This document shows positions 47,615 to 59,399 of a stretch of 64,000 bases of DNA, one piece after another (position 1 is the stretch's first letter; every line of letters begins with the position of its first letter). The stretch is from Pinus tabuliformis. Lineage: Eukaryota > Streptophyta > Pinopsida > Pinales > Pinaceae. The stretch spans positions 829,418,556 to 829,482,555 of the forward strand of contig CM062816.1 of assembly GCA_031772625.1 (NCBI GenBank). Direction: 5' to 3'. The translations under genes were made by a program, and so were the position numbers. Under the pieces are notes generated by a model, which made no database searches, was not told where the DNA came from, and worked only from the letters and a program-made list of their open reading frames with translations.

Positions 47615-49636
47615 TTGTCATATTGCTTATGAAGTCTTCAAACATAGCAAAGAGTGTTTTGAAGAATCATATAAGCCTATTATGGTTAAGAATTTATGAC
47701 CTATGAGAAACGACTATATAATATTATTGTCGTCAAAATTGATGAATGCTCTTACAAGTGAAACTCCAAAATTGTCGTAAACTTCTTTCGTGTGGCATTG
47801 GAGTTTGGTAATGATTCTTGAGTGTGATGATCAATAAAGCAATTAGGAAAAAAAATATTGAATTGATTAACTTGTAACATTGTTATAAAAACAAAAAGAT
47901 TACCAAACTTAAGTTTTACTTTTAAAATGTAAAATAACATACTCTTGTTCTCAGAAATGATGCTCTAACGTCTCAACTCATGAACTCAATGTCACTTTCA
48001 CAAACTAGGCTAGCTCAACAACATGTTTCATATCTCCAAAGGTGGAACATCACAAATTACCTTATTAGTCCCTGCCATCTGGCAATGGCCAGGGACTATA
48101 GGAATCGGAATTGTCGTTTTTAGCATTAAATTGAGCTGCTTATCATCCCGAATAAGTAGCTACTATGACGAATAACCAAACTTTTGAACAACAATCCATT
48201 TGCAATCCATTTGATCGTCTTATTTAGCCTCTTCCCGAGGCGGGGAGGCTAAAACATACGGTTATATCATATTTGCACTTCACATTTAGAAATTTAAAAA
48301 TTTAAATTGCAAGTAATGCTAGCATTAAATCAAAAAATCAAAAAATCAAATGTCAATCATGTATATTTCTTTAGTATATATACTGAGAACAAGCATCTCG
48401 CTGTCTCTGCATGTACAGCGGCCACAGCTTCGTCGACAACTGCTATGGCTTCGACAACTACTATGGCTTTTCCAAGTGTCTTGATCCATTGAAGTTATGA
48501 CCTTCAGAAAACTGGATAAATTCATTCTAAAAACCTCCGTGAAGCATGCAATTGCAGTGGTGGGGGAAACGGAGGAGTGGCAGAAATGGAGAGAGCGCTG
48601 GTTCCTATACCACGTTTGGAGAATGAAGTTGTGCGGCTCCTTTCATCTGCACCTGCACCTGCACCACAGAAGACAAGGTATAAAACTTATCGGTGTCGTT
48701 GAATTTTACCAGGTTCATAGAATTAACTTTTCCGCATAGAAAATATGGGATGATGACATTTATTTCTAGGATTATCCTCCCTTCTGTACTCTATTTACAA
48801 TAATGGCTTCACCCACAACAATATTTACTCTGTAAGTCTGCAGTCTTAGGGTACAGTTCTACTTTTAAGTGCAAACAGTAATCCTCTGTTACTTATCTGT
48901 CCTCTGTTACTTAACCAGATAAATTGTATTTCCTCGCATGCCTAATAAGTCCATCTATTAAACTTAAAACAATATTCCTATATTCATGATTTAAAAGGAT
49001 AACGAATTTCCCATAATCTGATTTTCACTCAATAACTTAATAATCAATTAATAAATTCAACTATTCAGAATATCATATTCTCTATATCTTTTGTAGTACA
49101 AGAAGTTTCTACAATTAACAAATCGTTAGTGCTATGACGACTTCTCTTTCTTATTAATCTCAGGCCAACATACGAGGCATTATCGCATCAGAACTCTAGT
49201 TTATTGTAATAATGGAATTCTATACTTCCTCACTCTATATTTTTCCTTCTTATATCCAGATAAGAACATTTCGGTAATAATATTATTCTGACATATGATG
49301 CTCATCACGTATTTCCTTAATCTCAATTAACTGTTTCCCTTCCATGAAATGCATTATCCTAATGAATTTTGCTTTCAACCACATATTATTTTGCACATAT
49401 TAAAAAAAAGAATTTTGCTTTCAACCACATATTATTTTGCACATATTAAAAAAAAAATATTAAGAGAAAACTGTACCTTTTGCACCTTTCTCTTCGAATT
49501 GGATTTGGAATTGCACCTTCTTGTTTTCATCTGTAATCGCTCGTCAATGTTAAGGTGGCCTTCAACAACTGTGTGTAGGGCTTCAGCATACACTCATCTC
49601 TTCTGCCCCATCGAAGCTCTGCCCCATCGAGGCTCA

Positions 49637-50001
49637 GCAAACTTCACGGAAGTGCACCAGACCTTTGGGGAACACGAACACGTCTCCCTTCTCAAGCGTT
49701 TTGCTGAACAATTTATTGGCAGTGGTGATAAAGCCGACTGAGAGAGTACCCTCGATGACCACCAAGATTTCTGTGGCCCGCGGATGAGTGTGAGGGGGAT
49801 TAAGGCCGAGAGGAGCAGCGAAATCAATCCGAGCCATGGAGATTCCCAAGGTGTTTAAGCCTGGTATCTGCATTACATTGGCTGCAGTGACGTTGGATCC
49901 CATCATGTTACTTGTATCCCCTGCAACATTTAAGCCCCTGAACATGAAGTCATTTGCGGTAACCATGCTTGCATCCTTACACGGGAACCCGTTCACATTA
50001 A
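49637..50001 (-). pseudogene. Germin-like protein, exon 2 fragment
   Basis: On the minus strand a splice acceptor TGTAATTGCAG ends at 50002 and the exon opens with [14 protein letters not shown], the usual second-exon start of plant germin-like proteins (split Val codon, phase 1). Germin box 1 is intact ([13 protein letters not shown], giving two His ligands and the Glu), as is box 2 ([13 protein letters not shown], the third His). These cupin proteins are secreted, bind manganese and may act as oxalate oxidase or superoxide dismutase. Just after box 2 the frame ends in REVC-stop, and the last third of the cupin barrel is absent, replaced by a 16-bp direct repeat with TCGATGGGGCAGA. No first exon with its signal peptide is found upstream to 51.4 kb. 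A (TA)n run fills the intron edge (50024-50059). Truncated fragment, not a working gene. Confidence 0.85.
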
Positions 50002-50020
50002 CTGCAATTACAGTCAAATA

Positions 50021-50023
<3 letters not shown>

Positions 50024-50059
<36 letters not shown>
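50024..50059. repeat. (TA)n microsatellite in the germin-like intron remnant
   Basis: About 18 AT dinucleotides in a row, next to the splice acceptor of the germin-like fragment. Confidence 0.9.
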
Positions 50060-50062
<3 letters not shown>

Positions 50063-51829
50063 CAGATTCACATCGCATGAAACGAATCGAAACCCTCCAT
50101 CATGAGCTTGAGCTCATCCAAGCACCAACTCGATTGGGCATGAAAGAAAATAGCATCAACTTTAAACAGACAACATTCACTAATCTCAACAACCGAAACT
50201 GTGCTATCAGAGCAAGAGTCCAGTTAAACAGACTCACTTGGATGTATATCGAGAACATTACCGTCACCTGACTGTTGTTGACTGTTCAGATCATGCACCA
50301 AGGACGAACTGGAAGGACTCAATTCAGCAGTTGTAAGCGATTTCCTCTGAACTGAGCTATTCGACCGCAATAACACGTAATTGCGGTTACTCTGGCCTAG
50401 TGGTAAATGCATGCACTGCTACTGACACGTGAAATGCATGCCAAAGGAAATATTTGTGTGTTGGAGCAGTCGAATCTTAACACGCGCTTGCCTCGATGCC
50501 CGTAACGCTTTGGTATCATAGGTTAAAAAAAAATGACGTATGGTCTTCCCTCTTAGCTTAAAAAATAAGACCTTTAATAATCTTTTGATCAACCTGTATC
50601 AAACTTTTGAATAAATGTTTCAATCACTTCAAACTTAAAACCTCCAGCGGCGGCTACAAGTACAACTCTTCTAAAGACTTTTCAAACCTCTACGCTGGCT
50701 CTCAACGGTTGCGCTCTGTCACTACTTACGATGGTGTGGAAGCGGCTGTAGATGCTACTCACACCGGCTAGGGCTGTGGCCTTCTGCTTCTTATTTGGAC
50801 GACTCCTAGGTCAGCGACAGTGGCAACGGTTGGGGTATCTACGGCTGAGGCGGCTGACTACCAAGGATTCTATTTATTCTTGAATTGACTCATGTGCAGG
50901 AATAAGACAAATTCGACCTGCGCAGTAATTTCCACCATTTTCTTCCACGCTTATTTGCTGGGTCAGGCCACGCTCATCTGAAAGCAGAGCAAGCAAGCCA
51001 TTCCCATTTGAAACCAAAACAGAAGGGGCAAAACAGACGTGTGTACGTTTGTTTTTCACATTGCAAGTTTCTTTTTTTATTGCGCGTAGCTGATCTCACA
51101 CTCCACTCCGCTGCATTTCGCCGATATTTAACGAACTTGTTGGGCTCTGATAAGTTGCTTTTGACTTCAAATTCCAAAGCTTCTCTCCTGTTTTCAATGT
51201 CAATTATAACAGAATCAATACCAACTACACATCATGAAAGTTAGATGACACACCATGTCTCTCTGTAAGCATGCTATTTATCCTTTACCACGGGTTGCCG
51301 AGTAACACAGGGTTCCCGAGTAACACACATAAACTGAGCAAGCACTCCCAATATTTGCTTCTCTGATTTTCTCTGCTGTCCTCCATAGCCTTCTTTATGC
51401 AGGGACTTGCTGCCTTGCAGCTTCTCTTGCTTTAGATTTTGTACTGGAATGTGCCCTATGGGGTAATTAGATGGATCTCCTTCTCAAGCTTAAACCATCC
51501 AATGTTATAATGCCATAGGTGGAATTAAATGATTACTATCTTAAATATTATATAGTGGTCATGGAATTTATATATTTTTATCGTTTATTATTATGAATAA
51601 GGTAGAGGTTGTCCATCTATTCATATTTTGTTATTAAATATAGATTTTTTTTTCATTACATTTAATAGGGAAGTTGAATTTCTTTTCTATAATAAAAACA
51701 TAAATAATAAGTTATTTAAAAATACAATTTAGAATTTACTTATCTTTATTACAATGTTATGTATTATATCAGTCTCGATTAAAACTAGTTTTTCTTTTAT
51801 TGAAAGCATGATTAGGATTAGACGTCTCA

Positions 51830-52330
51830 TGTATAAGAAGAAACTATATAACATGGAAGCCAAGGGGTTCCTCAGAATTGCTTCTAACTCTAGTCGAAAC
51901 CCCAACTCCGACTAAAGTGAGGCTGGCATAATGATCTGTAGTTTTGGCTAGACCATTCAGGGGTAAAGAAGGAGATAATCTTGGATAGAAAAAAATAATA
52001 CTAAAAATACCATTATGTCCATATTTAAGGATAAATTGTGGTATGCTAAGGAGTTAGCGGGAAAAATGAAGTTAAGGTATTATAAGGAGGTGGTCAACCT
52101 CAATCTTGATAACCAAAATTATCTTTCTGTCTTGACCAATACTATGAAAAAATGAGCATTGCCAAGATAAGAACTAATTCTCATGAGCTTCAAAGTGAGA
52201 CCAGGCATTGGTCAATTAACAAAACACCTTGGGATGAAAGAGTATGTCACCCTTGTGATACTAAGAGGGTTGAAGACGATTTTTTTTTCTTGGATTGCCC
52301 TTCTCTTCAAACATAGAAATAAAATATGAA
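51830..52330 (+). pseudogene. C-terminal tail of a LINE-type protein, copy 1
   Basis: Plus-strand frames contain KLYNMEAKGFLRIASNSSRN, KELAGKMKLRYYKEVVNLNL, then KIRTNSHELQSETRHWSINK and DERVCHPCDTKRVEDDF. The last part is the Cys-x2-Cys type segment that follows the reverse transcriptase in some LINE-like proteins, a family different from LINE1-3 here. Frames are interrupted, and this copy is shorter at the 3' end than copy 2. The family assignment rests on my memory of such tails, not on an alignment. Confidence 0.5.
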
Positions 52331-53580
52331 AGAATCTTAATTTATTTCTTACTTTTTTAAGGTCCAATAGACTATTTAGATCTTAGTTAACATTAATTAT
52401 TATCATTATATCAAAAAATTCATTTTTAATAATATTTTAATTATTAATTAAATAAAATGTATTATAAATATTATTATTATTTAATTAATACTTATAAATA
52501 TAACTGGTATATAAAACCTTCACAATGACATGGGGAATTGCTTTGAAGGTCGTAATTAATTGTATTCTACTTGAGGGATAGTAGACTCTTATACTATACG
52601 CTTGAGTTGAGATGTTGGAAAAGAAAATCATAGTCATTGTTCTTTGATATTTTCTTATAATCTATCTTGCATTTAATAAAGCATATATTCAAAACCCTTG
52701 AACATGATGTTAAGCATATTTTCCAATTTTTCTTTTGTTAAATAGTCACATAGACCTTTTCAAATACAAGCAAAATCCAACCATATAATTCAATTGAACA
52801 TTTCCCTTCTAATTGAGATCACACCCATGTATGACTTGTGTTTGAATGTGCCATAGTTTCCGTGATTCAGTGTTAATAGTATATATAACCTCAATTCAAT
52901 GCTTTAGTCTCGAATAAACTAAGATTTCAACATTTTAGATCCACTTCCCAAGCTAAAAATCCTGCCATTGGATGCATTATAGTATAAAAGGTAACTACAT
53001 TTATTTATACTAAAAGCTCATTTCTCAAGATGTTAACTTCCAATATGGGTACATCTAATACCCATTATACAAGGTTGTTATAGGCACCTTTTTCTAAGCC
53101 CTCTCTTTTCCCAAAAACCTCCATTCTCCTCTTATGACAAAAGACACTCCCACTAGACCATGAAGAGTAATTTTAAAGGGAACAACATAGAGTATGATGC
53201 ACATTTGTCTAAGCATCACTTTAAGAGGTGACCTAATCTTCTCTGTGTGATTCAATTGAAGATATAAGTGATGGGTTTTTTAATGGAGATCTCAATAATT
53301 TTTAAAACTTAACAAATAAAATGATTGGTTATAATTTATTTATAGTTGAGTTGTTCATAGATGAACCGAAAGCTATGTAAACTTTTCAACTATTGTTAAA
53401 CTTATTTTCACTATAACATAGTTACCGAAATTAGAGAGAGATATACATAATGTATACTCAAATACAAGTAAGTTACAAATACCATCATATTAAGATGGAA
53501 ATGAGTCATGAGTAATTACATGTAGAAATCCAAATTATTTATTAGAGAGCTTTTAGTTAGAGTAAATATAAATGAAAACA

Positions 53581-53598
53581 AATAACAATTGCGTAATT
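53581..53598. repeat. Retroposon target-site duplication, copy 2 left (18 bp)
   Basis: Same 18 bases as at 45314-45331, showing the retroposon was inserted before the segment was duplicated. Confidence 0.92.
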
Positions 53599-55865
53599 CC
53601 TTAACGGGTGATCTCTCGGCAATGGATTAGGCATCGGAAAAAGGCATGACGCCCCTTTAGATAATTGTTTTCCAGCGCGGGTAATTATTGACATGCAAAA
53701 GGTTTGTTTGGTGAAGGAGGTGGTGATTCTCAGAGCGAAATCTGGGCTATACACTTGGCTCCGCATGGGCCGCATGTGGCATGTCCTGGGTTTGCACCAT
53801 GGGAGCCACTAACCAGAGTCTTCTCGTATTAATTGTCAGGTGATAGAAGTGGAAAGTTGTGTTTGTGCCATCGTTTTTGTTAACACAGCTCATTTTGTAT
53901 GTTCAATGATGGAGCGCCTCCCCCGCCCGTGGCAGATTGGCTATCACAAGGAATTTCCCTAATAACAGTAGATTGTTTATTAATGACCTCACTCTAGGTT
54001 AGTGCTTTGGGATGGAAGAAACTTGGTGTATGCAGTACACTTGGATATTGTCATGGGAATTTCAGAGTGCATGTTTTATTACTGATAAGCGATACCTCAC
54101 ACTTGTAGCTATTTATGTAAATCTCATCATCGGTTTGAGGTGGTAGAAAGATGGCTATTATGGGATCGACGTTCCTTAGTTGCAGTAGTATAGCTCTAGT
54201 TGGGTGATACCTCTTGTAAGTGTCACAATAAATGCAAGTCTGGGTATATTGTTGACCTCTCATTTTCACTTATTAGGGTGGAATTCTCCTTTGTTACAAT
54301 ATAGGATTGTAGCGTATCACATTGCTCTTTATTGTTGGGAATCAAGTTTGTTACAGACCTCTCTTTTGTTTCATATATGGTGTCCATGTTTTTTGTGTTG
54401 TTTCTACATAACTTTGGGTCAGGGCCATCTTTTGAATTGGTCATTGTACTTCCCTCGACCACTTCACAAAATTTCGACCCAATGGGCATTTGTTTTAATT
54501 ACCCAATGTTGGTATGTGATGTCTGGTACCAAGGTACTTTCTTAGTGTGGTTATGAACAAGATTCCACCTCCTTTCGCTCATTCTCCCCTCATACATCTC
54601 AATCCATGTTATAATAAGGTATCCATGTATTCTGGGTCTCTAGTAAGTTGAAATGTTTTGAGGTCTTGGTTGATAGGGGTTATCAAGTCTTCATTATCAC
54701 ACTCACTTAATATTACTTAAAGTGATTAGTGAGTGTGTCATTCTTCTCGAGTTGTTGTTTCTTTCATTCGTTACTTTTAACCTGCTAGTTTCATTTCTAT
54801 AGGCGTCTTCTTGTCCTACGGTCAGTTATCTGGTCCCTCAATTAGTTTGAGTGTTTGTTTTGGTCAGTTATTGTCTGGTCCCTCAGTTAGTTCGAGTGTT
54901 TGTTTTGTGTCTTGTTGGCAGGACTCCTGTGGCAATGCCACCTCGGCAAAGGCTTCCCAACTGCAAAATAGGTACTCTAGGGGAATCCTCTTCCAAACAT
55001 CGTCGGTTATTCAGTTGGGAATCAGTGGAAATATTTTTTGATGCAACTCCCTTGAAGGTTCGAAATGATATTATGAACTTGGAAGTAAGGGAGTTTGGGG
55101 ATCACAAATACCATTCCGACTTAGAAATTGGTGGAAGTACTCTCAAATGGGCTACCGACCTAGGGAAATTACGGAAGAGAAGACTGCATTTTCTCCACTC
55201 TATAACACTCCACCATCTGATGGAGACACTGCTCAACATTGTCATTCGAGACAAATAGATAAACAACTATAAGTTCTTTGTCATCCAGGAGGATACTATG
55301 CTAATACTCATAGGCATAAGGTATGACATGGATGATATAATGGTCAGATTAAATCAAGTGGAACACTTCGTTGTTTCTGACTCAGGGACAAAATCAAACG
55401 ACTATCAAGATGAGGACATAGTGATCAATGCTCCAGCTGTAAACAATGTTCCACCTCTAAACACTACAAATGCAAACCCTCATCCTCACTCTCTAGTTAT
55501 CATTTTGGACTAATACATCCACTATCTCTACTCTCTATGTACAATGTCTACTTCTCCCTGTCGGTAGCTACTTACTACTTTTTGTTTTCATGATACTTTT
55601 GTTCTATCGAGTGATGTCAATGGCTCCAGGATGTTTTTTTCCTATGATAGTTATAATTAGTTTGTTTTCAGATGTAAATCCAAGGTTTTTACATATGTAT
55701 TCTTTGTCATAAGTGTTGTCTCAATATTTTTCTGGTCAGTTCTATTTTTGGACATTTTTGGAGCTACTCATAATCTTCCAGTGTGGACATGAAGGTTTAT
55801 CTATGTAATCCTTTTTGCTATCAATAGAAATCAACAAACAAAAAAAACAAAAAAAATAAAAAAAG
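53599..55865 (+). mobile_element. Non-autonomous retroposon of unknown family, copy 2 (2267 bp)
   Basis: Duplicate of 45332-47596 with the same ends and A-rich tail. The hydrophobic sense frame is shorter here (54204-54545), while both antisense frames (54051-54269, 54223-54489) and the 3' ORF are as in copy 1. Confidence 0.8.
54935..55513 (+). pseudogene. Unrecognised retroposon ORF, copy 2
   Basis: Same start MPPRQRLPNCKIGTLGESS and same in-frame stop (55256-55258) as copy 1, with amino-acid differences such as the KHRRLF versus KRCRLF stretch and TKSND versus TELND. The frame around the stop is kept open in both copies; with only one pair of copies this says little about selection. Confidence 0.4.
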
Positions 55866-55883
55866 AATAACAATTGCGTAATT
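55866..55883. repeat. Retroposon target-site duplication, copy 2 right (18 bp)
   Basis: Identical to the other three flank copies, after the A-rich tail. Confidence 0.92.
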
Positions 55884-56689
55884 TTGTCATATTGCTTACG
55901 AAGTCTTCAAACATAGTAAAGAGTGTTTTGAAGAATCATATAAGCCTATTATGGTTAAGAATTTATGACCTATGAGAAATGACTATATAATATTATTGTG
56001 GTCAAAATTGATGAATGCTCTTACAAGTGAAACTCCAAAATTGTCGTAAACTTATTTCGTGTGGCATTGGACACTGGTTTGGTAATGATTCTTGAGTGTG
56101 ATGATCAATAAAGCAATTAGAAAAAAAAATTGTGTATTGAATTGATTAACTTGTAACATTGTTATAAAAACAAAAAGATTACCAAACTTAAGTTTTTCTT
56201 GTTCTCAGAAATGATGCTCTAACGTCTCAACTCATGAACTCAATGTCACTTTCACAAACTAGGCTAGCTCAACAACATGTTTCATATCGCCAAAGGTGGA
56301 ACGTCACAAATTACCTTATCTTAGATTTTGTATTGGAATGTGCCCTATAGGGTAATTAAATGGATCTCCTTCCGAAGCTGAAACCATCCAATGTTATAAT
56401 GCAAGGATGGAATCAAATGATTACTATCTTAAATATTATATAGTGGTCATGGAATTTATATATTTTTAATGTTTATTATTATGAATAAAGTAGAGGTTGT
56501 CGATCTATTCATATTTTGTTATTAAATATAGATTTTTTTAATTACATTTAATAAGGAAGTTGAATTTCTTTTCTATAATAAAAACATAGATAATAAGTTA
56601 TTCAAAAATAAAATTCAGAATTTACTTATTTTTATTACAATGTTATGTATTATACCAGTCTCGATTAAAACTAGTTTTTCTTTTATTGA

Positions 56690-57323
56690 AAGCATGATTA
56701 GGATTAGGCGTCTCATGTATAAGAAAAAGCTATATAACATGGAAGCTAAGGGGTTACCTAGAATTGCTTCTAACTCTAGTCGAAACCCCCAACTCCGACT
56801 AAAGTGAGGCTGGCATAATGATCTGTAGTTTTGGCTAGACCATTCAAGGGTAAAGGAGGAGATAATCTTGGATAATAAAAATAATATTAAAAATACCATT
56901 ACGTCCATATTTAAGGATACGTTGTGGTATGCTAAGGAGTTAGCGGGAAAAAGGAAGTTAAGGTATTATAAGGAGGTGGTCAACCTCAATCTTGATAACC
57001 AAACTTATCTTTTTGTCTTGACCAATACTAAGAAAAAATGAGCATTGCCAAGATAAGAACTAATTCTCATGAGCTTCAAAGTGAAACCGGGCATTGGTCA
57101 ATTAACAAAACACCTTAGGATGAAAGAGTATTTCACCTTTGTGATACTAAGAGGGTTGAAGATGAATTTGTTTTTCTTGGATTGCCCTTCTCTTACTCAC
57201 ATCCGTTCTAATTTTCAAAATATTTGCCACACTACCAACCTTCTTGATTTGTTAAGTCAACAAAACTATGGTGATTTAGGAATGTTTCTCTCCCTTCTGT
57301 TCAATCATATAAATAAAATATGA
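56690..57323 (+). pseudogene. C-terminal tail of a LINE-type protein, copy 2
   Basis: As in copy 1 but longer: NMEAKGLPRIASNSSRNPQL, KRKLRYYKEVVNLNLDNQTY, SETGHWSINKTP, HLCDTKRVEDEF, then in a shifted frame LDCPSLTHIRSNFQNICHTT to a stop at 57323. The Cys and His spacing (HLC...FLDCP) suggests a zinc-binding tail after a reverse transcriptase. One stop and one frameshift are visible. The upstream polymerase part is not in the duplicated unit. Confidence 0.55.
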
Positions 57324-57480
57324 AAGAATCTTAATTTATTTCTTACTTTTTTAAAGTCCAATAAACCATTTAGATCTTAGTTAACATTAATCATTATCAT
57401 TATATCAAAAAATTCCTAAAATGTATTATAAATATTATTATTATTTAATTAATACTTATAAATATAAATGGTATATAAAA

Positions 57481-58638
57481 TGTCTTATAAATATTGTATC
57501 AATTTTTTTAAGATTAATATTTATTAATATACTTATATGATTTTTTTAATCCTTCTTTCTTTAATTAATACTTGTTAATATAGACAACCACACAGGGAGA
57601 TTTTAATGGGTGCTTATTTTAATCCTTCTTTCTTTAATTAATATAGACAAACCCATAGGGAGATTTTAATGGGTGCTTAGTTTAATCCTTCTTTCTTTAA
57701 TTAATATAGACAAACCCATAGGGAGATTTTAATGGGTGCTTAGTAAAGAATCCATAACCCTTGGTACCTAATCTTCCTGTTGAGAAATGGGTAAATAGGC
57801 ACCCAACACGAAATGGAATTATTTGGATGGATGTCAAGGTATTTGGTCAAATATCAATATCATTAAATTCTACCTAATTGTTTTATGTATAAATTAATGC
57901 TTTTGGAATTATATAAAGTCAAGAGTTATTTTTCCTACACAATTATCATTAAGGTAAATGGAACAAACCCTAACATATTGATATGACATTTGAAAGTTAA
58001 ATTTTTTAATTAAATATAAAATTGTTCTTGTTTTTATATGAGGCAAAAAACTATTGTGCATTCAAATTCTACACCATGCCATCTTTTTATATGAAGCAAA
58101 AACTATTTGCATTCAAATTCTATACCATGCCATGTTTTTACATTAATTCCCGACCAAACACATCATTAAAGTGGGATTTATTCCTAAACACCTTTGACTC
58201 TCTGGGCTAAAAAAATGGATTAGGTGCAAAATAGGACTCAAAAAATGGATTAGGTGCAAAATAGGACTCAAAAAGTCTTCGTAGACATATCTTTTATCAA
58301 GGTTCCCTTTGTACACCACATATACTCATTTCATATCAAACTACTTTGTCTTGGGACATAATTTTTAGTCATGTCGTATGATCATTATATTTCTTTAATA
58401 TGTATTAAAAAATTTAATGACTTAGATTATATTAATTGTTTTAACCCATGGAAAAATTTAACAAATGTTAATTTTAAACTAGTAATAATAATAATTATCA
58501 TTAGTTATTTCTTATGGAGCAATTTACGATTGTTGTGTTACGAAGTAAAATGTATATTGTGAATTTTCATGTTTAAATATTCCTATGGGTGTTTATTTCA
58601 ATTTTTTTTTAGTATCATTAGTTATTACTCTCGAATCT
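57481..58638. other. AT-rich DNA with three short tandem repeats, no gene seen
   Basis: A 63-bp unit with GGGAGATTTTAATGGGTGCTT recurs at 57595, 57658 and 57721 (array about 57,547-57,744). A ~54-bp unit with GCATTCAAATTCTA occurs twice at about 58,030-58,140. A 30-bp unit (ATGGATTAGGTGCAAAATAG) occurs twice at 58,215-58,274. Small frames (58022-58210, 58371-58562) reflect these and AT-rich DNA. Confidence 0.6.
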
Positions 58639-59254
58639 ATGTTGACACATTATTAGATTTAGTTATGTTGTTTCTTTTTTTAATAAATTGGGAGAATTAG
58701 TAGACTATTACCTATCACTAAGAAAGTTTGGGGTCGAGTCAATTTAATGCACATAGAGAAGATAATATGGAGTACATAGGGAGGTACACAATATGATAAT
58801 GAATATAATGGATCATAATAATAAAATATGACCATTTTGTAATTAAAAGTAATTATATAATAATAAGGGGTATTTGGCATAATACCCTTAGGATACTCAT
58901 GAAAAAGTCTAAATGCACGTGAGTATCATTGTATTAGAGGTGTGTTGAGTTGTATTGTCTTGTATCAAGCATGATTTGTAAAATGATTCCTCCCATAAGG
59001 AGTAATTGGTTGTGTTACCCTACCTTAAGGTCTCTTCTCTATATTCTTGGTGTATTTTAAGTGAATGTCTTTGGTATTTTGGTGTTTTGGGCTTGTATTG
59101 GAAATTATCATGGTCGATTATCTTCTATATTTTTGAAGTTTTACTACAAGTGGTACTAGAACTCTTTTTTGGGCATGAAGTGAGAGAATTTTGTGGGACA
59201 AATTTGGAGATTTTTTGTTTTATTTTCGTTAATTATTTATGGGGAAAAGAAGAT

Positions 59255-59342
59255 AGCACAATTGAGGTCAATTACTTAAACTTTTTATGTAGGATTTGAA
59301 GAATTCAATATGTTGAATGAATTCCTTTCGAAAAAATACACA

Positions 59343-59399
<57 letters not shown>

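Larger units (their letters stand above)
48066..51429. other. Private 3.36-kb segment of copy 1 (indel relative to copy 2)
   Basis: In copy 2 the flanking sequences meet directly (TTACCTTAT then CTTAGATTTTG at 56319/56320). Here they are separated by 3364 bp. The left end begins with a hairpin (48066-48098, arms TAGTCCCTG and CAGGGACTA). Contents: a short plus-strand frame at 48497-48739 (80 codons, EEWQKWRERWFLYHVW, unrecognised) in a more GC-rich patch, the germin-like fragment, a possible SINE-like stretch near 50,390-50,533, and a GC-rich patch at 50,645-50,870 without a recognised product. No target duplication flanks it, so loss from copy 2 is somewhat more likely than insertion here. 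Confidence 0.75.
44244..52516 (+). repeat. Tandem duplication, copy 1 (8.27 kb, includes a 3.36-kb private segment)
   Basis: 44244-48065 matches 52518-56319, and 51430-52516 matches 56320-57480, both in direct orientation at roughly 95-97% identity by eye. The stretch 48066-51429 is found only here. The join between copies at 52510-52520 reads ATATAAAACCTTCACAATGA, combining the end of one unit with the start of the next, with AAAA shared by the outer flanks. That fits an unequal or microhomology-driven direct duplication. Confidence 0.92.
52518..57480 (+). repeat. Tandem duplication, copy 2 (4.96 kb)
   Basis: Direct repeat of copy 1 without the 3.36-kb segment. The offset to copy 1 is 8274 bp at the start, 8258 bp near 47 kb, and about 4890 bp after the indel. 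Ends at ATATAAAA (57480), beyond which copy 1 and copy 2 no longer match. Confidence 0.92.

Noticed and set aside
50060-51429. First exon of the germin-like gene
   Set aside because: No signal peptide or DFCVAD-type motif could be found on the minus strand upstream; the fragment starts at exon 2.
48066-51429. Reading the AGTCCCTGC inverted match at the two ends as terminal inverted repeats of a DNA transposon
   Set aside because: Only about 9 bp, not at the exact right end, and no target duplication.
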